Assembly: GCA_902793465.1 (NCBI GenBank)
Contig: CADBDT010000002.1
Span: 85,577 to 149,576, forward strand
DNA: 64,000 bases
Reading direction: 5' to 3'
Source: an uncultured Coriobacteriaceae bacterium
GTDB taxonomy: Bacteria; Actinomycetota; Coriobacteriia; Coriobacteriales; Atopobiaceae
This document shows, in pieces, positions 1-6,273 of this stretch (within the stretch, counting starts at the first letter, position 1; every line of letters starts with the position of its first letter). Position numbers and translations under genes: made by a program. The notes below the pieces were generated by a model. That model was not told the DNA's origin and did not search any database. It worked only from the letters and a program-made list of their open reading frames with translations.

Positions 1-60
1 GTGCCCATATTTCAAACACTTGGCATAGATTTCGAAGTGAACGGGCCTCTCCGCGTCCCC
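1..60. repeat. copy of an arm of the inverted repeat at 39.55-39.75 kb
   Basis: Positions about 8-60 closely match 39698-39750: both share the blocks ATATTTCAAACAC, TTTCGAAG and CGTCCCCGCG in the same order and spacing. At 39.6 kb this sequence is one arm of a long inverted repeat. Here it runs off the left edge, so the partner arm may lie outside the window. It is non-coding; I do not recognise the element. Confidence 0.6.
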
Positions 61-130
61 GCGCGGCCGTCGGCGAGCGGGACATGGCACAGCCCTCTAT
101 GCGCGCTTTCCGTGCCGGCAGGAACCAAAT

Positions 131-322
131 GCACGTGGTTGCGTGCAATGGCGGGCAACTACACGCAGCGACGTGCACATCGCGTTCGCCCGTGGCCCAA
201 AACGCTCGTGGCTGCGTGATGTGCCGGGCGTCTACACGCAAAAACGTGCGCTTTGCGCGCGCTCGGCCGCCAAAACGCACGCGATTGCGTGCAGTGCCCG
301 CCTTCTACACGCAGCGGCGTGC
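131..322. repeat. three tandem 73-bp units, each with a 46-bp palindrome
   Basis: Palindromic units lie at 131-176, 204-249 and 277-322, an exact 73-bp period. Each has arms of the form GCACG-N4-TGCGTG and CACGCA-N3-ACGTGC around a loop of about 16 bases, with 27-bp GC-rich spacers, two of which end in AAAAC. The same unit with the same period occurs at 63261-63379. Reading frames through it are low-complexity and have no ribosome site, so I treat it as non-coding. Each unit could fold into a long hairpin or be a protein-binding site; the function is unknown. Confidence 0.85.
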
Positions 323-344
323 GTTTCGCGCAGCGCAAAGTGCA

Positions 345-560
345 GACACGTCGCAATCCATCGGATAACCGCGGGTAGAAGACCCTGCAGAAAAAGTCAC
401 TGCATTCTGTGGCGCTCAAAAGGTACGTTCTGTGGCGCACGGAACGCAGGCATGGTGCAATCGTACGGATAACCGCAGGTAGATAACCCTATGGAGAAAG
501 GCACTACATTCTGCGCCGTGCAAAACGCACGTTCTGCGACGCGCAAAACGTGTAACCTCA
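345..560. repeat. two imperfect direct copies of a 104-bp repeat
   Basis: The segment beginning GGATAACCGCGGGTAGA at 363 is repeated, with substitutions, beginning GGATAACCGCAGGTAGA at 467, a 104-bp offset. Both copies continue through CTGCATTCTGTG or CTACATTCTGCG and then ACGTTCTG(T/C)G. No credible gene is present in 1-585. Confidence 0.7.
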
Positions 561-585
561 ATATGCGAAAGCTTTCGCTGTGATC

Positions 586-906
586 CTACACGAGCCCCTG
601 GTATTTTTGGCTGCCATGAAACAGGTTCGTGACGTACACCACCCCGTTGCATCCGCTCATCTCCTCCACCCTGAACAGCAGGACATAGTTTCCCACGAGT
701 GCCTTCCGATAGCCACGCGCCCCAAGACGCCCGTCAACCGGGTGAGGGTACGAGAGGGGGAAGGACTCGAGGTGCCCAACGACCCCGTCGAGCCCGTCGA
801 GGAAGTTTGCAGCAGCGCCGGGACTTGCAAGCTCGTCGGCAAGGTATCCGGCGACTTCGTCCACGCGCACAACGACCTGCGGGTCAAAGACCACCTTATA
901 GGCCAT
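586..906 (-). CDS. RelE/ParE-family toxin
   Basis: This 106-residue protein begins MAYKVVFDPQ and has the ParE/RelE layout: a basic N-terminal strand, a helical pair with DEVAGYLADEL and AAANFLDGLDGV, the block FPLSYPHPVDGRLGARGYRKALVGNYVLLFRV, and a C-terminal strand VVYVTNLFHGSQKY. Family members bind ribosome-associated mRNA or gyrase; which applies cannot be told here. The start at 906 is chosen because the upstream part of the open frame is a shadow of the antitoxin. The gene overlaps the preceding antitoxin by 11 bases, typical of a translationally coupled module. It looks intact. Confidence 0.85.
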   Translation of the reverse strand: MAYKVVFDPQVVVRVDEVAGYLADELASPGAAANFLDGLDGVVGHLESFPLSYPHPVDGRLGARGYRKALVGNYVLLFRVEEMSGCNGVVYVTNLFHGSQKYQGLV

Positions 907-1165
907 GGCGAGCCCGAATCTCCGCAAGCGCGCTTCGCCCTTCGATGCCTTGGCCCGATGCGAGCCTCCCCTCGGCGGCGTCGACGGACTCATAGAGTGC
1001 CTGCCTGCGGAGGGCCATCTCGTACTCATGGTAGCGCTCGGGCGTCAGCGCGACGAACTCGTCGTACCCGTTGCGCGTTACGATTACGGCACCGTCGCTT
1101 TCGCGGACGGTTTTACAAAAACGCGCGGTGTCCTTCAGGTCTCTTACGGGTACAGCAATCGGCAT
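896..1165 (-). CDS. Phd/YefM-family antitoxin
   Basis: This 89-residue protein starts MPIAVPVRDLKDT, the usual N-terminal DNA-binding strand of Phd/YefM antitoxins, followed by GAVIVTRNGYDEFVALTPERY, another family hallmark. Its acidic/alanine-rich C-terminus is expected to wrap the toxin encoded just downstream. A strong GAGGAGG ribosome site lies about five bases before the ATG. The open frame extends far upstream, but that part is antisense to gene fragments at 1.24-1.69 kb and is not real protein. Family members repress their own promoter together with the toxin; I see no clear operator. Confidence 0.85.
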   Translation of the reverse strand: MPIAVPVRDLKDTARFCKTVRESDGAVIVTRNGYDEFVALTPERYHEYEMALRRQALYESVDAAEGRLASGQGIEGRSALAEIRARHGL

Positions 1166-1241
1166 GGTTCCTCCTCGTATATATGTGGCCATATTGTACC
1201 ACGGTTTCAGAGAAGAACTACCGTGCCTTCCTGCGGAACAT

Positions 1242-1344
1242 GGGACGTGGTGCCAGTCCAGGTACTGCCGCGCGGGGCTCCGGCTCCGCTGCTCGGGCAC
1301 CACGGCGAGGCGCCTCCCGCGTCGCTCTCGAACGAGATGCCATA
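1242..1344 (-). pseudogene. mosaic of two gene scraps: HNH endonuclease 3' end fused to ImmA/IrrE piece
   Basis: Bases 1242-1318 are nearly identical to 17187-17263, the 3' end of the HNH endonuclease gene (encoding GRRLAVVPEQRS and YLDWHH). Bases 1314-1344 match 8961-8991 without mismatch, an internal part of the ImmA/IrrE-like gene (encoding YGISFESDAG). The two pieces are joined at the shared hexamer CTCCCG. Neither scrap has a start or a full domain. Confidence 0.75.
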
Positions 1345-1346
1345 AT

Positions 1347-1690
1347 GCGTCGACCCCGACAACGGCCTCATCGTGCCGTCCGCCGCGGGCGGGCCCAAGG
1401 AGAACAAGTACGTCCTGCCTTCCGAGCTCGCCAGCTACTATGCCCAGGGTTCGACGGTCGTCTACTACCAGCACAAGGCCAGGCGAAAGGACCCCTTCTA
1501 CGCCCGCCAGCTCGAGGAGCTGCTGGAGGGAGACGACTTTTCGAACGCGACCGGCCTGGCCCTCAAGTTCGAGAAGGTCTCGCAGCGCTACTACATGTTC
1601 GTCATCCAGCCCAGCCACAGAGATACGGTCGACGAGGCTGTGAGCGGGCTGCTCTCCACCGACTGGAGCAGGCACTTCCGCCTTCTTTAG
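1347..1690 (+). pseudogene. C-terminal fragment of an unrecognised protein, copy 1
   Basis: An open frame from about 1347 encodes VDPDNGLIVPSAAGG and then a compact conserved block (YYAQGSTVVYYQHKARR, DPFYARQLEELL, KFEKVSQRYYMFVI) ending RHFRLL. A second copy of the block lies at 39137-39484. There is no ribosome site or convincing start, and the frame begins directly at the junction with the HNH/ImmA scraps, so this is most likely the 3' remnant of a longer gene. Both copies are followed by the same type of GTGACAG palindrome, so the duplicated unit is larger than the coding part. I do not recognise the family. Confidence 0.55.
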
Positions 1691-1703
1691 CATGCACGCA
1701 CTA

Positions 1704-1736
1704 AGGTGTGACAGTCCCTCTGAGCAACTGTCACCT
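1704..1736. repeat. GTGACAGT-type palindrome, copy 1
   Basis: AGGTGTGACAGT pairs with ACTGTCACCT around CCCTCTGAGCA. It is an imperfect relative of the perfect palindrome at 2727-2757 and lies just after a gene remnant. It may act as a transcription stop, though there is no T-run. Confidence 0.6.
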
Positions 1737-1818
1737 AAGCCATCCGCGACCCCAAGCGCCCACGCATTCGCAGTCGTCGTAGAATGATGTGGCCAACACG
1801 TCGCATGGGGAGGTCGGC

Positions 1819-2151
1819 ATGGGAGAAGAGATAAGCGCCTACATAGGCAAGTTCGAAGGACAGGCCTGTGAGGACCTGACGGGGGTCTACGAGACGATAC
1901 GCGCCGCACTCCCCGACGAGCCCGAGCGAATCAGTTGGGGCATGCCGACCTTCGGCAAGAACGTGATCCACTTCGCGGGCGCCAAGAGACACGTTGGCAT
2001 CTATCCTGGGCCGCGTGCCGTCGAGCACTTTGCGCCCACGCTCGACAGCATGGGCTACAAGCACACCAAGGGCGCCATCCAACTCCCCTATGGCCGCGTC
2101 GACCTCGGGCTTGTAACCAGCATCGCCCTGTGGTGCAGGGACCACAACTAG
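1819..2151 (+). CDS. DUF1801/YdhG-like small protein
   Basis: A 110-residue protein with the DUF1801 pattern: IGKFEGQACEDLTGVYETIRAALPDEPERISWGMPTF, then FGKNVIHFAGAKRHVGIYPGP and KGAIQLPYGRVDLGLV. The family includes proteins proposed as frataxin-like iron chaperones, but most members have no proven function. The ATG at 1819 is preferred over the upstream GTG because GGGGAGG sits about six bases before it. It appears to be a single gene with no operon partner. Confidence 0.8.
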   Translation: MGEEISAYIGKFEGQACEDLTGVYETIRAALPDEPERISWGMPTFGKNVIHFAGAKRHVGIYPGPRAVEHFAPTLDSMGYKHTKGAIQLPYGRVDLGLVTSIALWCRDHN

Positions 2152-2359
2152 TAGCGGAGCCGTCGATGAACCTTGCCGGAGGGAATCCGGCTCGTGTCAA
2201 CGGCCTGGCTCCGCTAACGACCTCGGCCTGCAACCCCGCGGACAAACTCCTCCGTCCCCTTGTCCCGTCCACTGGCTCCCCGCCAGACGTTATAAGTCAT
2301 AATCTATCGCAGGCCATCAACCGTACGGCCGCTACACCACCGACGAGAGGGGTATCGCA
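2152..2359. other. non-coding gap
   Basis: No gene is seen in these 208 bases. The piece CAAACTCCTCCGTCCCCTTG near 2245 resembles the CCGTCCCCTTTG arm of the palindrome at 42213-42271. Confidence 0.5.
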
Positions 2360-2710
2360 ATGAGGCTTTCCCACGTGACCATCCAGACTTCCAACTTCGC
2401 CGAGGAGATCGACTTCTACGCAACGTACGCCGGGCTCGCAATCCAGCGGGACATGAGGCCCATGGGCGCAAACATCGTGTTCCTGGCCAACACGGAGGTC
2501 GACACCCAGATCGAGGTCATAGACAACCCCGACGCCGCCGACTCCGACAACGCCAACCTGTCCATAGGGTTTGTCGCCGAGGACCTCGACGCGCTGCACG
2601 ACGCCCTCGTTGCGGACGGGTTCCACCCGACGGACTACGTCTCCCCCATGCCGCAGGTCCGCTTCTTCTTCGTTAAGGACCCCGCCGGCGTCAACGTCCA
2701 GTTCATGTGA
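2360..2710 (+). CDS. VOC-superfamily (glyoxalase/bleomycin-resistance fold) protein
   Basis: This 116-residue protein has the paired beta-alpha-beta-beta-beta layout of the vicinal oxygen chelate fold: MRLSHVTIQTSNFAEEIDFYATYAGL at the start, NIVFLANTEVDTQIEVID in the middle and FFFVKDPAGVNVQFM at the end. H5 and the glutamate in TQIEVID are plausible metal ligands. The substrate cannot be told from sequence. A GAGAGGGG ribosome site lies about seven bases before the ATG. The gene stands alone and is followed by a perfect palindrome. Confidence 0.85.
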   Translation: MRLSHVTIQTSNFAEEIDFYATYAGLAIQRDMRPMGANIVFLANTEVDTQIEVIDNPDAADSDNANLSIGFVAEDLDALHDALVADGFHPTDYVSPMPQVRFFFVKDPAGVNVQFM

Positions 2711-2726
2711 GAGTTGGGTTAAAAAG

Positions 2727-2757
2727 GTGTGACAGTTGCTCAGAGCAACTGTCACAC
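2727..2757. repeat. perfect 31-bp palindrome (GTGACAGT family)
   Basis: GTGTGACAGTTGCTC, one A, then GAGCAACTGTCACAC: two perfect 15-base arms. A close relative is at 42139-42169 and degenerate ones at 1704-1736, 39490-39531 and 39752-39781. It sits 16 bases after the VOC stop codon. Confidence 0.85.
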
Positions 2758-2918
2758 ACTACATGTCAATCCGTAGAGCAAAGGAACGCGTCGCCGATCT
2801 TGGTGAGGACTATTTTCTATTTGATTGACAAAATCCAGAGGGGTACTCTCCCTAGATTGCATAGCCTTGCCCATACCCTACAATATGTGCGTACACAACC
2901 CGAGCTCCGGAGGCAAGG

Positions 2919-3482
2919 ATGGCAGGCATCGTAATCTATGGTTCGCAGTACGGAACGGCGAGGCAGTACGCAGAGGAGCTGGCAGGAAGGACAGGCCACG
3001 AAGCTCTTCCGTACGGTTCCGTCGGCGACATCAACCAGTATGACACCATCGCCTACGTCGGGGCGTTGTACGCGGGCGGAGTCCTGGGGATGAAGAGGAC
3101 CTTTGCCAAACTCCAGAGCTGCGAGGGGAAGACTGTCGTAATCGCCACGGTTGGTCTCGCGGACCCAACGGACTCGCAAAACGTCTCGAGCATCAGCAAC
3201 GGCATGGCAAAACAACTCCCCGCAAAGCTGCTCCAGGCCGCGCACGTGTTCCACCTGAGGGGTGGAATTGACTACTCGAAGCTCGGCTTCAAGCACAAAA
3301 CGATGATGAGGCTGCTGCACGGCAAGGCACAGAGCCTGCCCGAAGAGGAGAAGACCGCCGAGGTACGTGCCATGCTCAACACGTACGGAAAGCAAGTGAG
3401 CTTCGTCGACTTCGACGCGCTGGATCCACTCGTCGCCGTCCTTGGCCAATCAAGAGGGGTACTCCCCCTTGATAGGTCATAA
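2919..3482 (+). CDS. flavodoxin-domain protein (HemG-like) with a repeat-derived C-terminus
   Basis: A 187-residue protein. The N-terminal MAGIVIYGSQYGTARQYAEELA is the phosphate-binding loop of a flavodoxin fold, and IAYVGALYAGGVLGMKRTF and VVIATVGLADPTD fit the flavodoxin_5/HemG-like family, which binds FMN and carries electrons. Residues from about 150 to 175 (KTAEVRAMLNTYG, VSFVDFDALDPLV) look like a normal family end. The last residues, QSRGVLPLDRS and the stop, are encoded by one 33-bp repeat unit (about 3446-3479), so the repeat appears to have replaced the original end. CGGAGG precedes the ATG by five bases. Confidence 0.85.
   Translation: MAGIVIYGSQYGTARQYAEELAGRTGHEALPYGSVGDINQYDTIAYVGALYAGGVLGMKRTFAKLQSCEGKTVVIATVGLADPTDSQNVSSISNGMAKQLPAKLLQAAHVFHLRGGIDYSKLGFKHKTMMRLLHGKAQSLPEEEKTAEVRAMLNTYGKQVSFVDFDALDPLVAVLGQSRGVLPLDRS
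3446..3479. repeat. 33-bp repeat unit inside the 3' end of the flavodoxin gene
   Basis: The sequence CCAATCAAGAGGGGTACTCC and the following CCCTTGATAGG belong to the same family as the palindromes at 46368, 48609 and 58511. A degenerate copy (CCAGAGGGGTACTCTCCCTAG) lies near 2833. The unit supplies the last codons and stop of the preceding gene. Confidence 0.75.
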
Positions 3483-3507
3483 CGTAGCAACGAAGCAGCT
3501 TGCGCTC

Positions 3508-4188
3508 CTAGTCGGCCCTCGATGGTATGAACAGCGTGTTCTTCTCGAAGACTCCAAACGCAAAGCCGAGCCTTAGGAACAGCGGCATGTTCTCATACGC
3601 CTCAAAGCTCGTGCGACCAAGAAAGTCATCAACGGTCAGCTCCTCCGTGTAGCCGTACGGGTTCGCAACGACTACCCGGTCTTTCGCAAGGTCCAATCCC
3701 GTAACGAGCGAGTAGTGCAGGGTCCATTCGTCACCGAACTTGGCAGCCCATTCCAAGGGCACGGGAACACCAGCCTTTAGGCTTTCGTGCAGGGCGCTGA
3801 GCAGCTCCGAGTCTGTCAGGTATTTTCGCATGCTTGTTTTGTATGCCGGAAACCGCTTGTTCATCTCGTCGCAAAAGGAACCCCCGGTCGAGGTGACCAC
3901 ACTCCCGTACTCATCGTACAGGGACTCTTCGGTTATGCTCCCACCGTCCCACTTCGAGAACATCTCGATGACCGCGTAGCCGCACGAGATGTCCTGAGAA
4001 ATAACCTCCACTCCATCGACCGCAACAGGCTCTCTGAGCTCTGCATCCTCCGTCACATGCGAACGGTTATCATGGAGCGAGTTGGTGCGAACTTGCAGCA
4101 CGACAAGGGCAATCGCAACAACGCAAACAAGGATGCCCATAACCGCGGCAAGGCCGATGGCAACTGTCTTTAGCACGCGATTCTTCAT
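3508..4188 (-). CDS. membrane-anchored C39-like cysteine peptidase
   Basis: A 226-residue protein with one N-terminal membrane segment (residues 7-33) and a C39-like domain outside the membrane. The catalytic pattern is visible: Q65 and C69 in SQDISCGYA, H158 in WTLHYSLVTG, and N176 in VVVANPYGY, where family members have Asp or Asn. C39-like domains cleave peptides, often after double glycine when part of ABC exporters, but no exporter domains are present, so the substrate is unknown. GGAGG lies nine bases before the ATG. It converges on the flavodoxin gene and is divergent from the SpoIIE-type gene. Confidence 0.8.
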   Translation of the reverse strand: MKNRVLKTVAIGLAAVMGILVCVVAIALVVLQVRTNSLHDNRSHVTEDAELREPVAVDGVEVISQDISCGYAVIEMFSKWDGGSITEESLYDEYGSVVTSTGGSFCDEMNKRFPAYKTSMRKYLTDSELLSALHESLKAGVPVPLEWAAKFGDEWTLHYSLVTGLDLAKDRVVVANPYGYTEELTVDDFLGRTSFEAYENMPLFLRLGFAFGVFEKNTLFIPSRAD

Positions 4189-4465
4189 ACGGCGCTACCT
4201 CCGATCTCCACGCACCTCTCTTGCTCGGCATTGTAAGGCAAGCGCTGGACTATGGAAGCATCGCCGAAGCAGACTATAAAACGACCGCGCGAAACTGCCG
4301 TGCCGCTTGGAGATATTCCCGCTGCTCTTGGCACAATGCGCATACCAATACGCTGATTTTGGCAAAAAGAATCCTATACTGTTTATGACAGCTCAGCGCC
4401 TTGGCAGAAACGGTTTAACCAAGACGCTGCCTCGCGACCAAGACATTATCCAAGTAGGTGTGCCC

Positions 4466-5923
4466 ATGATGTCCTTTTCTGTTTCCATCGAAAATATGTT
4501 TAATATTATAATTATTGCCGCGGGCATCGGTGTTTGCGGAATGAACATCCTGCAGGTCAGTTCTGGCGCACACCTTAGGGAACAGGTTAAGAGATACTTC
4601 CAGCTGTTCTTCGGCATTGTAATCCTCTATATTGGCTGCCACTTGGCACGACAGCTCATGGAGGGCTTCCCGGGTGCGGGCATTGGCTTTTCCATACGCG
4701 CGGTAACGCTCCTGGAGTTCTTGTCGTCTGGCGTCATGGCCTTTCTATTTTCGGAGCTCACCCTCTACATTGCAAACCCACCTAAAGGCAGAAGTGCCTT
4801 CCATAGGCTATTTTGCATAGTGCTTGCGTTTCACATCGTTCTAATGGTTGTCTCGAACTTTACCGGCCTTTGCTACTATTTTGATGCAGGTAACGTGTAC
4901 CACCGTGCTCCGGCATACCTGCTATCCAACTTGGCACACGTTGTTATGCTTGTTACAGACGTATTCCTCTTAACGCGCAATCGCGACAACTTTAGCCCCC
5001 AAGTTCGTCGAGCATTCTTCCTCTATATTGTTTCTCCCATCGCCGCCATTGCCATTCAAGCGTTTTTCCACGATATACAATTTATTATTTTGGCAACAGT
5101 ATGCTCTGCGGCTTACGTAGCCCGCGTAATCATGCAGGAAGAGATGCAAAAGTACGAAGAGAACCAGCAAACCGCCGGTCGCCTAAGCACGGAGCTGGAG
5201 ATGGCCACCACCATTCAGTCCAGCCAGCTGCCAAAGCTCTTTCCCGCATTCCCCAACCGGGCCGAGTTTGACATCTACGCCAGCATGACTCCCGCCAAAG
5301 AGGTAGGCGGCGACTTCTACGACTTCTTTATGATCGACGACGACCATATTGCCCTGGTGATGGCGGACGTTTCGGGCAAGGGCGTACCTGCCGCCCTGTT
5401 TATGATGGTTTCCCGCGTGCTCATAAAGTCCCATTTGCAGAATGGGGAAACGCCTGGGGTGGCGCTGGCAAACGTTAACGACCAGCTTTGCGAAGGCAAC
5501 GAGCTGGAGATGTTCGTAACCGTCTGGGCAGCGGTTCTAGAAATTAGCACTGGCAAGGGAATAGCCGCAAATGCCGGGCACGAGCACCCGGCATTGCGTC
5601 GCGCGAACGGCACATACGAGCTTGTTGTTTACCGGCACTCCCCTCCCGTGGCCTCGATGGAGGGAATTCCGTTTCGCGAGCACGAATTTGAGCTGCACAA
5701 GGGAGACGCCCTGTTTGTATACACCGACGGTGTGGCAGAGGCAACGGACGCAAACGACGAGCTGTTTGGCGAAGACCGCATGCTGGAAGCGTTAAACGCT
5801 CATCCCGAGGCAAAGCCCAAGGAAGCCATAGCCAACGTAAAGGACGGAATCGATCAATTCGTGCGTGATGCGGAGCAGTTTGACGACATTACCATGCTGT
5901 GCCTGGATTACAAGGGCGTGTAG
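4466..5923 (+). CDS. membrane SpoIIE/RsbU-type PP2C serine phosphatase
   Basis: A protein of about 485 residues with six or seven N-terminal hydrophobic segments (to about residue 220), a short helical linker, and a C-terminal PP2C-type SpoIIE domain. Metal-binding motifs are intact: EVGGDFYD (about residue 279-286), MADVSGKGVPAA (about 299-310), ANAGHEHP and FVYTDGVAEA. Such enzymes dephosphorylate anti-anti-sigma factors and steer a partner-switching cascade; no such partner is encoded nearby. The open frame extends 53 codons upstream, but the ATG at 4466 follows a plausible AAGTAGGTG site and begins the hydrophobic part, so I use it. Confidence 0.88.
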   Translation: MMSFSVSIENMFNIIIIAAGIGVCGMNILQVSSGAHLREQVKRYFQLFFGIVILYIGCHLARQLMEGFPGAGIGFSIRAVTLLEFLSSGVMAFLFSELTLYIANPPKGRSAFHRLFCIVLAFHIVLMVVSNFTGLCYYFDAGNVYHRAPAYLLSNLAHVVMLVTDVFLLTRNRDNFSPQVRRAFFLYIVSPIAAIAIQAFFHDIQFIILATVCSAAYVARVIMQEEMQKYEENQQTAGRLSTELEMATTIQSSQLPKLFPAFPNRAEFDIYASMTPAKEVGGDFYDFFMIDDDHIALVMADVSGKGVPAALFMMVSRVLIKSHLQNGETPGVALANVNDQLCEGNELEMFVTVWAAVLEISTGKGIAANAGHEHPALRRANGTYELVVYRHSPPVASMEGIPFREHEFELHKGDALFVYTDGVAEATDANDELFGEDRMLEALNAHPEAKPKEAIANVKDGIDQFVRDAEQFDDITMLCLDYKGV

Positions 5924-6177
5924 CAATGCGAAAGATGCGGCGCTGTCTATTATAGTGTAGCTTGAAGGCTGTCTGTAGGACTGTGTGGCGAATGATGAAG
6001 CCTTGCCCCTTAGGTTGATAAGATAAGCGGCGGAAACTTTTTCGCCGATCTAGAAGATGTCCTTAGGAAGATTTTCGCAGACGACAAAAACAAAAAGCCA
6101 CGCAACTGAACAGTCTGACCTCACTGGAACGCGTGACTGCTCGTGGCAAATGCTGGCTCATAACATAATTGCATTAT
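5924..6177. other. non-coding stretch after the phosphatase gene
   Basis: About 250 bases with no credible reading frame or ribosome site. The sequence is AT-richer than its neighbours and ends at the terminator at 6179-6205, so it could be a long 3' untranslated region or a small RNA. Nothing is recognised in it. Confidence 0.5.
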
Positions 6178-6178
6178 G

Positions 6179-6205
6179 AAGGGCTGCCAAATGCAGCCCT
6201 TTTTT
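6179..6205 (+). terminator. rho-independent terminator
   Basis: AAGGGCTGC (6179-6187), loop CAAAT, GCAGCCCTT (6193-6201), followed by a run of six T. It is oriented to stop transcription coming from the phosphatase gene. Confidence 0.85.
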
Positions 6206-6273
6206 AAATCGTTGTACGCGATTCGTTGTAGCGGCCCATCGCCAATCTACGCGTAGCCATCAACCTCGCATGC

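Noticed and set aside
131..322. CRISPR array reading of the 73-bp repeats
   Set aside because: Units are 46-bp palindromes with only three copies, spacers are similar to one another and no cas gene is present.
84..472. Overlapping small open frames in the left repeat region
   Set aside because: They arise from repeats, have no ribosome sites, and read as low-complexity Arg/Ala/His sequence in all frames.
896..1909. A 337-residue minus-strand protein extending the Phd antitoxin
   Set aside because: Only the last 89 residues are antitoxin with a strong ribosome site; the rest is antisense to gene scraps.
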